In this document: piece after piece, positions 1-6,186 of the stretch
Layout of the letters: the number at the start of each line of letters is the position of its first letter
Numbering within the stretch: position 1 is the stretch's first letter
Assembly: GCA_003649145.1 (NCBI GenBank)
Contig: QMQZ01000009.1
Location: 1-7,827 of the forward strand
DNA: 7,827 nt
Source: Thermoproteota archaeon
GTDB lineage: Archaea; Thermoproteota; Methanomethylicia; Culexarchaeales; Culexmicrobiaceae
Direction: 5' to 3'
Translations under genes and position numbers: made by a program
The notes under the pieces: generated by a model
What the model was told of the DNA's origin: nothing
Database searches by the model: none
What the model saw: the letters and a program-made list of their open reading frames with translations, nothing else

Positions 1-167
1 CCTATCGGGGATTAGCCCCAGTTTCCCGGGGTTATCCCCGTCCCGAGGGTAGGTTAGCCACGTTTTACGGAGCCGTCCGCCGCGCCCCGCCGTTGCCCGG
101 GGCGCGCGACTTGCATGGCTTAGTCCCACCCCCATAGCGGTCGGGTCCGGCAGGATCAACCGGGTTT
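1..167 (-). rRNA. 16S ribosomal RNA, 5' end (partial)
   Basis: Read on the minus strand, this is the first part of an archaeal small-subunit rRNA. It contains the universal archaeal 5' block CCGGTTGATCCTGCCGG (about 147-163), then GGGACTAAGCCATGCAAGTC, and further on GTGGCTAACCTACCCTCGGGA and GGGAAACTGGGGCTAATCCC. The gene runs leftward off the window, so only about the first tenth is present. The 5' end at about 167 is set by analogy with other archaeal 16S genes and is uncertain by a few bases. The helix around 72-105 is almost pure G+C, far above the neighbouring protein genes, as expected for a thermophile. Where archaea usually read GTAACACGTGG, this gene has GTAAAACGTGG. Confidence 0.97.
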
Positions 168-365
168 CGTACGGCCGCAAAAAGCCATACGAGCCGCGGG
201 GGCACCACTCGTGGGGCTTGAGCTCGCTTCAGACCCAAACGTGCCGGGCTCGACAACCCGGCTTGTTTGGGTCTACACTTATTTTCCCGCAGCTGGAGGC
301 CGACTTTTCATCCTCGGAGCTAAGCTCCGTGTCTAGTCGACGCCGCCGTTGAGGCTGCGGGACCA
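168..365 (-). other. pre-16S rRNA leader with two strong hairpins
   Basis: This is the presumed transcribed leader between the rRNA promoter and the 16S gene. Two hairpins are visible. The upstream one spans 286-361, closed by a perfect 8-bp stem (286-293 with 354-361) and containing a 6-bp inner hairpin (315-320 with 324-329). The second spans 231-274, with a perfect 10-bp stem (231-240 with 265-274), a 2x2 internal loop, then a 6-bp GC stem (243-248 with 257-262). The segment 168-230 is GC-rich and probably supplies the 5' strand of the 16S processing stem. Its partner, downstream of 16S, lies outside the window, so this cannot be verified. No coding region is seen in this stretch. Confidence 0.6.
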
Positions 366-383
366 TTAAATGTTAGTGCTGAG

Positions 384-400
384 CGTAAATATATTTCTTG
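384..400 (-). promoter_or_regulatory. rRNA operon promoter (TATA/BRE candidate)
   Basis: On the minus strand the sequence CAAGAAATATATTTACGC combines a purine/A-rich BRE-like stretch with a TATA box (core 386-396). An archaeal start site about 26 nt downstream of the box centre would fall near 364, just before the first leader hairpin at 361. A second AT-rich candidate, minus-strand TTAATATAAAAAGG, lies at 420-433 and could be a further promoter element. The assignment rests on motif and spacing only. Confidence 0.5.
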
Positions 401-478
401 CTCTCGCGGAGTTGATTACCTTTTTATATTAATGATTTACGTTTGCACTATTAGTGGTTAGGTTAAGTGGTAATTCAA

Positions 479-1171
479 TCATTTTGACGGGACAATTAGC
501 GTTCCAACATCTTCTCCAAGTGCTGCTCTAAGGATGTTCTGCTCATTCCTCCCATCTACAACTCTCACCCTTATTCCCGACCTCTCAATTATTTTAAGCG
601 ACGTCAAATCGAAGAGCTCGTATGTACCAGCCTCTGCACGTGCTTTCCTGAGAACTTCAATTAGCTCCTTGACTGTAATTTTCTTCAGCAACTTTGCATT
701 AGGATCCTTCCTAGGATCCGCTGTATACACGCCCTCAACATTAGTAGCGTTAATCATCAATTCCGCTCTCATAGCTTCAGCCAGTAGCGCAGCTACCGCC
801 ACAGTAGATTGACCAGGTATCAAACCTCCAGTAACAATAACTTTGCTAATACCCTGCCGTACACACTCCCACATCTCCTCTAAAGTTTTGGGAATCGATA
901 CCTGCGTAAATTCCCCTAAAGCCAAAGCGAAAAGAGCTGCATTAATTTGAGTTACTCTTATTCCTATGACATCTCTTTCAAAATTGCTTGCTCCCAGCTC
1001 CTTAGCAACTTTAATGTACTCTCTCGCCTTTCCTCCTCCCCCAACAACTACGGCAACTCTATACCCTCCGTTGAGAAGCTCCTTTACCACTTCAGCGTAT
1101 TTTCGCAGTTTCTCCGCATTAAGGTCTGTAAATAGAAGGTGACCGCTAAGCTTGATAACTAAACTTCTCAT
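479..1171 (-). CDS. pyrH: UMP kinase (archaeal PyrH)
   Basis: The 230-residue product is an amino-acid-kinase-fold UMP kinase that phosphorylates UMP to UDP with ATP in the cytoplasm, a step of pyrimidine nucleotide synthesis. The N-terminal KLSG (7-10) and the glycine-rich VVGGGGKAREY (42-52) match the phosphate-binding loops. Family blocks follow: DVIGIRVTQINA (67-78), TGGLIPGQST (114-123), NATNVEGVYTADPRKDPNA (141-159) and YELFDLTSLKIIERSGI (184-200). The length fits archaeal PyrH (about 220-230). The ATG at 1171 is preceded by a G-run but no clear Shine-Dalgarno. A TATA box about 30-40 nt upstream implies a very short leader. The gene points toward the 16S gene with about 310 bp between, and no oligo-T terminator follows its TGA stop. 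AAK-family relatives (glutamate 5-kinase, carbamate kinase) fit less well. Confidence 0.95.
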   Translation of the reverse strand: MRSLVIKLSGHLLFTDLNAEKLRKYAEVVKELLNGGYRVAVVVGGGGKAREYIKVAKELGASNFERDVIGIRVTQINAALFALALGEFTQVSIPKTLEEMWECVRQGISKVIVTGGLIPGQSTVAVAALLAEAMRAELMINATNVEGVYTADPRKDPNAKLLKKITVKELIEVLRKARAEAGTYELFDLTSLKIIERSGIRVRVVDGRNEQNILRAALGEDVGTLIVPSK

Positions 1172-1175
1172 TTAA

Positions 1176-1266
1176 AACCCCCAATCCCTGCTTCTAAATA
1201 ATATTTATAAAGATTTATCACGTTTTACTGATAGTCTTCTAGCTCGTGTGGCATTTATAAGCAGCT
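1176..1266. promoter_or_regulatory. divergent promoter region of pyrH and aRF1
   Basis: The two divergent genes share about 100 bp. A near-palindromic TATA element lies at 1203-1212 (ATTTATAAAG on the plus strand, CTTTATAAAT on the minus). On the minus strand it would start transcription near 1181, about 10 nt before pyrH. On the plus strand it would start near 1233, about 45 nt before the aRF1 ATG. A second TATA-like site at 1253-1260 is too close to serve the aRF1 ATG on the plus strand, but read on the minus strand (CTTATAAAT) it could be an additional pyrH promoter. Orientation of the individual boxes is inferred. Confidence 0.5.
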
Positions 1267-1272
1267 AGGTGA
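1267..1272 (+). promoter_or_regulatory. ribosome binding site deciding the aRF1 start
   Basis: AGGTGA matches the archaeal anti-Shine-Dalgarno and ends five bases before the ATG at 1278. The alternative upstream in-frame GTG at 1269 lies inside this motif, so ATG 1278 is the better start. Confidence 0.75.
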
Positions 1273-1277
1273 AGCAG

Positions 1278-2525
1278 ATGGAAAAGCCGAGAAGCTCAGT
1301 TGAGCGGTATAAATTGGAGAAAATGATTAAAGAGCTTGAGTCAAAGCAAGGTAGAGGTACTGAGCTCATAAGCTTGTACATCCCTCCTGGAAGGCAAATT
1401 TCAGACATAATGAACGTCTTGCGGCAAGAGTACTCTCAAGCCTCTAACATAAAGGACAGAACGACTAGGCATCACGTCCTTGACGCGCTCACATCATGCA
1501 TGCAAAGGTTAAAGTTATTCAAGCAAGTTCCCAAAACAGGCTTAGTGATTTTCTGCGGCTACGTTTCAAGAGGAGTTCCAGGTGATGAGAAGCTTGAAGT
1601 ACACCTGATAATTCCACCGGAACCCATAAAGATATACCTGTACCGATGCGACAGCAAATTCTACGTAGAGCCGCTAAAGGACTTCCTAGCTGAAAAGGAG
1701 TTTTATGGGTTGATAGTGCTCGACAGGCAAGAAGCAACTTTCGCCATATTAAAGGGCAGGCGACTGGAAATAGTAGAGCACATAACTTCCGGCGTCCCGG
1801 GAAAGCATGATGCCGGCGGCCAATCGCAGAGGAGATTTGAAAGGATAATTGAGCAAATGGCACACGAATTCTATAAGAGAATTGCTGAGTACGCCGAGAA
1901 AATATTCCTCAAACAACCGATAAACTTGAGTGGAATAATCGTTGGAGGGCCAGGCCCAACAAAGTACGACTTTGTAAAGGGAAAGTACCTCCACTACCAA
2001 CTTCAAAACAAAATAATTGGCGTCGTAGATATAGGCTATACAGGAGAAGCAGGTATTTACGAGCTAGTTAAGAGAAGTAGATCTCTACTTGAAAATGTGC
2101 AGTACATAAGAGAGAAGCAGCTCGTCCAGAAGTTCCTCCAAACTCTCGTAAAGAACAGCGACTTAGTCGCCTACGGCATAAAGGAAGTCCGAGAACTACT
2201 CGAAAGGGGAGCTGTAGACCTGCTCCTAATATCCACCGATTTAGACCTTGAAAAAATAGACTTGGTCTGTCCAAATTGCTCCTACGAGAAAGTACTCGTA
2301 GCTCCAAGAAAGGAGGAAACAAGAATTCTCAGCGAAGTATGCCCCAACTGCTCTTCGCCATTAGTACTCAAAAGCAAGGAAGATCTCATTGATGAACTAA
2401 TAAGTCTAGCTGAGAAGACTGGAGCAACCGTAGAGCTGATTTCCACTGAAACTGAAGAAGGTGAAGAACTAAAAAGAGCATTTGGAGGTGTAGCTGCAAT
2501 ACTTCGCTATCGAGTCACTTCTTAA
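1278..2525 (+). CDS. prf1: peptide chain release factor aRF1 (eRF1 family)
   Basis: This 415-residue class-1 release factor recognises all stop codons and triggers peptidyl-tRNA hydrolysis on the ribosome, working with aEF1A and ABCE1 in archaea. Domain N carries the stop-codon elements: QASNIKD (54-60) in place of the usual NIKS, and YRCDSKF (122-128), matching the YxCxxxF motif. Domain M has PGKHDAGGQSQRRFERI (174-190) with the catalytic GGQ at 180-182. Domain C holds two CPNC knuckles (331-334 and 355-358), the zinc-binding insertion common in archaeal aRF1. The length is typical. The start is ATG 1278, chosen from the AGGTGA five bases upstream; GTG 1269 would add three residues but overlaps that site. 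Paralogue Pelota lacks GGQ and NIKS, so it is excluded. The TAA stop is one base from the convergent valS stop. NIKD is the one odd feature. Confidence 0.97.
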   Translation: MEKPRSSVERYKLEKMIKELESKQGRGTELISLYIPPGRQISDIMNVLRQEYSQASNIKDRTTRHHVLDALTSCMQRLKLFKQVPKTGLVIFCGYVSRGVPGDEKLEVHLIIPPEPIKIYLYRCDSKFYVEPLKDFLAEKEFYGLIVLDRQEATFAILKGRRLEIVEHITSGVPGKHDAGGQSQRRFERIIEQMAHEFYKRIAEYAEKIFLKQPINLSGIIVGGPGPTKYDFVKGKYLHYQLQNKIIGVVDIGYTGEAGIYELVKRSRSLLENVQYIREKQLVQKFLQTLVKNSDLVAYGIKEVRELLERGAVDLLLISTDLDLEKIDLVCPNCSYEKVLVAPRKEETRILSEVCPNCSSPLVLKSKEDLIDELISLAEKTGATVELISTETEEGEELKRAFGGVAAILRYRVTS

Positions 2526-2526
2526 T

Positions 2527-4983
2527 CTATAGTTCTATTTCAACTCTAACTTCAGGATACCCTCTAACTTCACTGCCCCTGTCAGTCTTCTCCCTTACCA
2601 CTTTGACTTCTCTAGCCTTGATTACTGCTCCCACTTCGTCACTATACTTCTCCAATATGTCTGCATGCTTCTCAGCAAATATTAACGCCCGCTTAAATTC
2701 CGCTGAAAGCGGTATGCGCATTTTAGCCTTTAACCTTCTAAGCTCAGCTATCACAGAAATTACTAAATCGCCTTCACGCTCAGCTTTTTCATCAATGCGC
2801 TCTACTTCAGCTTTAGGCCAAGGCGATATGTGAATGCTCCTATAACCCTTGTCATGAACGTAAATCTTCTGGTATATCTCTTCAACTATATGTGGGGTAA
2901 ATGGTGCCAGAAGCTGTAGAATTCTGAATAGTGCTTCGTAAAGCGTGTATTGGGCAGCTATCTTACTTTGAATATCTCCACTCTTATACAGCCTATGCTT
3001 AACTGCCTCAATATAGTGGTCACAGAACGTGTGCCAGAAGAATTGCCTGATGGATTCGAGTGCAACGTTAAATTGGAAGTTACTCAATGCCTCAGTAACC
3101 TCTCTAGTTAGCTTTTCAAGCTTGCTTAAAAGCCACCTGTCAATGATGTTGAGCTTAGGCTCCTCCTCGACTTTATAGTCCTTTAAATGCATACTAACAA
3201 ATCTAGCTGCATTCCACAACTTCAGTAGGAATCTCCAGCCATAATCTACGTCCTCCCAGCGGAATGGTATGTCTGACCCCGTAGCTCCTCCAGCATAAGC
3301 CCACTGCCTCAAGGCGTCGGCGCCGTACTTCTCTAAGACCTCTCTGGCCTCAACGTAATTTCCATAGGCCTTGTGCATCATCCTGCCGTCGGTCCCCCTA
3401 ACCATTCCATTGATCAGTGCTGTTTTGAATTGCGTCTTTCCAAACAGCATTATCCCTCTGACAAGTAGGTAGTAGTCCCACGTCCTAATGATGTCATAGC
3501 CATTCGGCTGCAAGTCTGCAGGGAATAATCTTGAAAATAGCTCCATGTCGTCAGGCCAGCCGGCGTGTACCGCGCAGGTTATTGATGAATCCATCCAAGT
3601 ATCCATGACGTCTGTTTCACCTCTAAACGACTTCCCTCCGCACTTTGGGCACGCTTCGATTTTTGGAGCTTCAATCCTGGGATCTATGGGCAGCCAACTT
3701 TCGTCAGCAACGATAACCTCACCGCACTTTTCACAGTACCATACTGGAATTGGCGTCGCGAAAATCCTTTGCCTCGAAATAACCCAATCCCAATCAAGAG
3801 ACTTAACCCAGTTAATCAGCCTAGTCTTAGCCCAGTCAGGAACCCACCTGATCTTGTCAGCCCACTTCAAAACTTCATCAGCTACTGCCCTAGTCTTTAC
3901 GAACCACTGCTCCTTAACCAGTATTTCAACTGGCGTATGACAACGCCAGCACGTGCCAATACTCTGGAGAATAGTTTCCTCCTTAACTACCAGGCCTGCC
4001 TCCTTAAGGTCTTGAATAATTCTCTCCTTGCACTCACTTATGGTTAAGCCAGCATACTTCCCAGCAGCACTAGTCATTCTTCCTCTTTCATCTATAGCCT
4101 TAATTATTGGGAGGTTGTATTGCTTCTGCCACCTGACGTCCGTTCTATCGCCGAAAGTACATACCATAACTAAGCCAGTGCCAAACGTAGGGTCAACTTC
4201 CTCACTACTATACACTGTAATCTTCCTGTTGAATAGCGGGACGATAATTTCCTTGCCAATGAGGTCCTTATACCTCTCATCTTCTGGATGGACGACTGCT
4301 GCAACACACGCAGGTAGAAGTTCAGGTCTAGTAGTCGCTATAACTACGTGTCCGCTAGAATCAGCTGTTGGGAACTTTATGTAGTACAGTTTTCCTTTCC
4401 TGTCGACATACTCAACCTCCGCTTCAGCAATTGCAGTTTCACACCTAGGGCACCAGAGGACGGGGTGCTCAGCCTTATATATGAAGCCCTTCTTGTACAG
4501 AATTACAAAGGATAGTTGAGTTTTTCTCCAGTAATCCGGGTCCATAGTCCTATATTCAAGAGACCAGTCAATGGAGAATCCTATCCTTTTCATTGTTACC
4601 TTCATCTGCTCTATCCACTTTTCAGTAAGCTCACTGCAAATACGCCTAAATTCCTCTGGAGGTATGTCCCTCTTGTTTATGCCCAAAGTTTTCTCAGCTC
4701 TTACTTCAGTAGGCAGTCCGTGGCAGTCCCACCCTTGAGGGAAATGTACGTTAAAGCCCCGCATCCTCATGAATCGAGCGACGGCATCAAAGTAGCACCA
4801 ATTAAGAGCATTACCCATGTGAAACTCGCCGCTAGGGTAGGGCGGAGGAGTGTCAATGGAGTAGGTAGGACGCGTCAAGTCATCCCTATTGAACCTGTAG
4901 ATGCCCCATTCTTCCCACTTCTTCTGCCATCTCTCCTCAACTTCTTTAAAGTTGTACTCTTTAGGCAATACCTCTCTAGTCAC
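2527..4983 (-). CDS. valS: valyl-tRNA synthetase
   Basis: Class I synthetase charging tRNA-Val, 818 residues from the chosen start. In order: the HIGH motif as HMGN (55-58) after PPPYPSGEF; a CP1 editing domain with TTRPE (217-221) and GTGLVMVCTFGD; zinc-type cysteine pairs C178/C181, C345/C348, C417/C420 and C445/C448; ISRQR (402-406); the position of KMSKS occupied by MMHKA (535-539) followed by YGN; then a helical anticodon-binding domain from about 610. The bacterial C-terminal coiled coil is absent, as in archaeal ValRS. HMGN with the WDCHGLPTE block and ValRS-like editing residues argue for ValRS over IleRS or LeuRS, but the amino acid is assigned by resemblance only. The start is GTG 4983, six bases after GAGGTG (4990-4995). 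GTG 4992 would give 821 residues but lies within that site. The stop is TAG. Confidence 0.93.
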   Translation of the reverse strand: MTREVLPKEYNFKEVEERWQKKWEEWGIYRFNRDDLTRPTYSIDTPPPYPSGEFHMGNALNWCYFDAVARFMRMRGFNVHFPQGWDCHGLPTEVRAEKTLGINKRDIPPEEFRRICSELTEKWIEQMKVTMKRIGFSIDWSLEYRTMDPDYWRKTQLSFVILYKKGFIYKAEHPVLWCPRCETAIAEAEVEYVDRKGKLYYIKFPTADSSGHVVIATTRPELLPACVAAVVHPEDERYKDLIGKEIIVPLFNRKITVYSSEEVDPTFGTGLVMVCTFGDRTDVRWQKQYNLPIIKAIDERGRMTSAAGKYAGLTISECKERIIQDLKEAGLVVKEETILQSIGTCWRCHTPVEILVKEQWFVKTRAVADEVLKWADKIRWVPDWAKTRLINWVKSLDWDWVISRQRIFATPIPVWYCEKCGEVIVADESWLPIDPRIEAPKIEACPKCGGKSFRGETDVMDTWMDSSITCAVHAGWPDDMELFSRLFPADLQPNGYDIIRTWDYYLLVRGIMLFGKTQFKTALINGMVRGTDGRMMHKAYGNYVEAREVLEKYGADALRQWAYAGGATGSDIPFRWEDVDYGWRFLLKLWNAARFVSMHLKDYKVEEEPKLNIIDRWLLSKLEKLTREVTEALSNFQFNVALESIRQFFWHTFCDHYIEAVKHRLYKSGDIQSKIAAQYTLYEALFRILQLLAPFTPHIVEEIYQKIYVHDKGYRSIHISPWPKAEVERIDEKAEREGDLVISVIAELRRLKAKMRIPLSAEFKRALIFAEKHADILEKYSDEVGAVIKAREVKVVREKTDRGSEVRGYPEVRVEIEL

Positions 4984-4989
4984 ATCTGC

Positions 4990-4995
4990 CACCTC
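4990..4995 (-). promoter_or_regulatory. ribosome binding site deciding the valS start
   Basis: The minus strand reads GAGGTG followed by six bases and a GTG at 4983. The upstream in-frame GTG at 4992 is the last three bases of the GAGGTG motif itself, so it is unlikely to be the initiator. Confidence 0.65.
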
Positions 4996-5116
4996 TCAAA
5001 GTAATTTCTTCACAAGAAGGTGAATCGCCAACGTAGAAGCAACTAGAAAGCAGCGCTTTTGGAGAAGAAGTTAAAGCACTTGGCGCATAATCCGCTCCCC
5101 ACCAACATACCTCTTC

Positions 5117-5127
5117 AAAGACTTTTA
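5117..5127 (-). promoter_or_regulatory. possible valS promoter
   Basis: The minus strand reads GGCTTAAAAGTC, a weak TATA-like element. It would place the transcript start near 5097 and give valS a leader of about 110 nt. A weaker alternative is CTTTAACT near 5069-5076. Neither is convincing; the region 4996-5140 otherwise holds no supported gene. Confidence 0.25.
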
Positions 5128-5144
5128 AGCCTTACGGGTTGAAG

Positions 5145-5181
5145 TGAAACAGCTTTTCCCAATAATTGAAACAGATTTCCC
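5145..5181 (+). repeat. tandem direct repeat, candidate operator
   Basis: TGAAACAGCTTTTCCC (5145-5160) is followed by TGAAACAGATTTCCC (5167-5181), the second copy one base shorter. The copies start 22 bp apart, about two DNA turns. The second ends ten bases before the TATA box of the exported helical protein gene, a position suited to a transcription factor site. No regulator can be named from sequence; the role is inference. Confidence 0.5.
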
Positions 5182-5190
5182 GGGATGTCC

Positions 5191-5198
5191 CTTATATC
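5191..5198 (+). promoter_or_regulatory. TATA box of the exported helical protein gene
   Basis: CTTATATC, embedded in TCCCTTATATCAAAAAA, would start transcription near 5220. This leaves a 12-base leader that contains the ribosome binding site AGGTGG (5221-5226), five bases before the ATG at 5232. Confidence 0.5.
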
Positions 5199-5231
5199 AA
5201 AAAACGCCTAAAAATATCTCAGGTGGTTTAA

Positions 5232-6170
5232 ATGGCGAGAAACAAACTTGTTGCTGCTGGCATGCTAATATCCCTTTGGGTCATGGCTGCCCTAATCACT
5301 ATGTCAATAGCATCTTCAGCGCAAAACATCAAGGAGCAGCGTGTTGAACGTTTCCTAGAAGTAGCAGAAAAGGCGAAGGATAGGGTAGAGCGCCTAATAA
5401 ACATAATATATTCAAATGAGACAGTACTCGAGATAATCGAAGATACAGGATTAATAGACGAATTCAACGGAAATATAACGCTATTTAACAATGGAGTAGA
5501 TAAGCTAAACATCGCTCACACCCTTCTAGAAGAAGGCGACCTAGCAAACGCCATTGGAAACGCTACTGAAGCCTTCAAGATATTCAGAGATGTATACAAG
5601 TCGCTACACAAAATACTTGAAGAAGCTGACCTTTGCAAGTGCGAAATCATTGACGCTCCAGGATTAATAGAGGCCATGTACAGAGCGTTAGACAGGATAG
5701 AGAGGATCAGGGAGATCGCATCCCCAGAAGCATTAGAAGCTATTGAAGGAATACTGAGCAAGGCTGAAGAGTACCTAGACATAGAGACAGCGATGGAATT
5801 ACTATCAGAAGGAAGAGTTAACGAAACTGCGCACAGATTGGCTGAAGCAAATAGGCTAATAGCCCTTGCCCACTCACTCCTAAGGAAAAAGGCGCAAGAA
5901 TTAAACATCAAGAGACTGACGAGCTACATAAAGATTGTAGAGAAGTTCTGCGACAGAATTGAACGCCAAATTAACAGGCTCAAAAGAGAAGACCTCATAA
6001 GCAAACTAGATGAAGCAAAAGCTCTCATCAATGATGCAAAAGAGAGTCTAGAAAATGGCGATTATTCAAGTGCAATACTAAGCATCATAAACGCGAGAAA
6101 CCTATTAAGGGAAATAGAGATTTCACTGAGAGGACCAAAAGGACCCCAAGGGCCTCATGGAGGAGGCTAA
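5232..6170 (+). CDS. exported helical-repeat protein with Gly-X-Y tail, unknown function
   Basis: Not a recognised family. The 312-residue product opens with a signal peptide or N-terminal anchor (RNK, then a hydrophobic stretch at about 6-28, SSA before Q31). The rest is predicted almost entirely alpha-helical and highly charged, with three related modules. Each begins with DR(V/I)ER (50-54, 154-158, 241-245) and ends with a helical hairpin around an L-x-E/N-G-D/R turn (LLEEGDL 98-104, LLSEGRV 190-196, SLENGDY 272-278). Four N-glycosylation sequons (N62, N81, N110, N197) fit an extracytoplasmic location. C135 and C137 form a CKC pair and C240 is single. The C-terminus is GPKGPQGPHGGG (301-312), a short collagen-like Gly-X-Y run. 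The start ATG has AGGTGG five bases upstream. The gene is convergent with the membrane wHTH gene, 16 bp apart. It could be a cell-surface or S-layer-associated spacer protein; this is inference. Confidence 0.85.
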   Translation: MARNKLVAAGMLISLWVMAALITMSIASSAQNIKEQRVERFLEVAEKAKDRVERLINIIYSNETVLEIIEDTGLIDEFNGNITLFNNGVDKLNIAHTLLEEGDLANAIGNATEAFKIFRDVYKSLHKILEEADLCKCEIIDAPGLIEAMYRALDRIERIREIASPEALEAIEGILSKAEEYLDIETAMELLSEGRVNETAHRLAEANRLIALAHSLLRKKAQELNIKRLTSYIKIVEKFCDRIERQINRLKREDLISKLDEAKALINDAKESLENGDYSSAILSIINARNLLREIEISLRGPKGPQGPHGGG

Positions 6171-6186
6171 CAACCTCACTTCCAAA

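Noticed and set aside
65..256. 63-codon ORF across the 16S 5' end
   Set aside because: It lies over conserved 16S rRNA sequence and its leader; it is an effect of high GC and lack of stops.
301..330. Possible C/D-box RNA in the 16S leader (GGATGA on the minus strand)
   Set aside because: No matching D box at suitable spacing, and the segment folds into the leader hairpin.
3545..3940. 131-codon plus-strand ORF opposite valS
   Set aside because: Shadow of the ValRS zinc and editing regions; low-complexity Ser-rich product.
4516..5004. 162-codon plus-strand ORF opposite valS
   Set aside because: It lies wholly antisense to conserved ValRS codons, including the HIGH region, and has no ribosome binding site or known domain.
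5007..5024. Two overlapping 5-bp inverted repeats in the valS leader
   Set aside because: Stems this short with A/T-rich arms are expected by chance; no support for a riboswitch or attenuator.
5043..5108. 21-codon minus-strand frame with CxxC upstream of valS
   Set aside because: It starts upstream of the likely transcript start and is too short to judge; no conservation can be tested here.
5161..5174. AATAATTGAAACAG, resembling the 3' end of a CRISPR repeat
   Set aside because: There is no array: only a two-copy, closely spaced motif, better read as a direct repeat next to a promoter.
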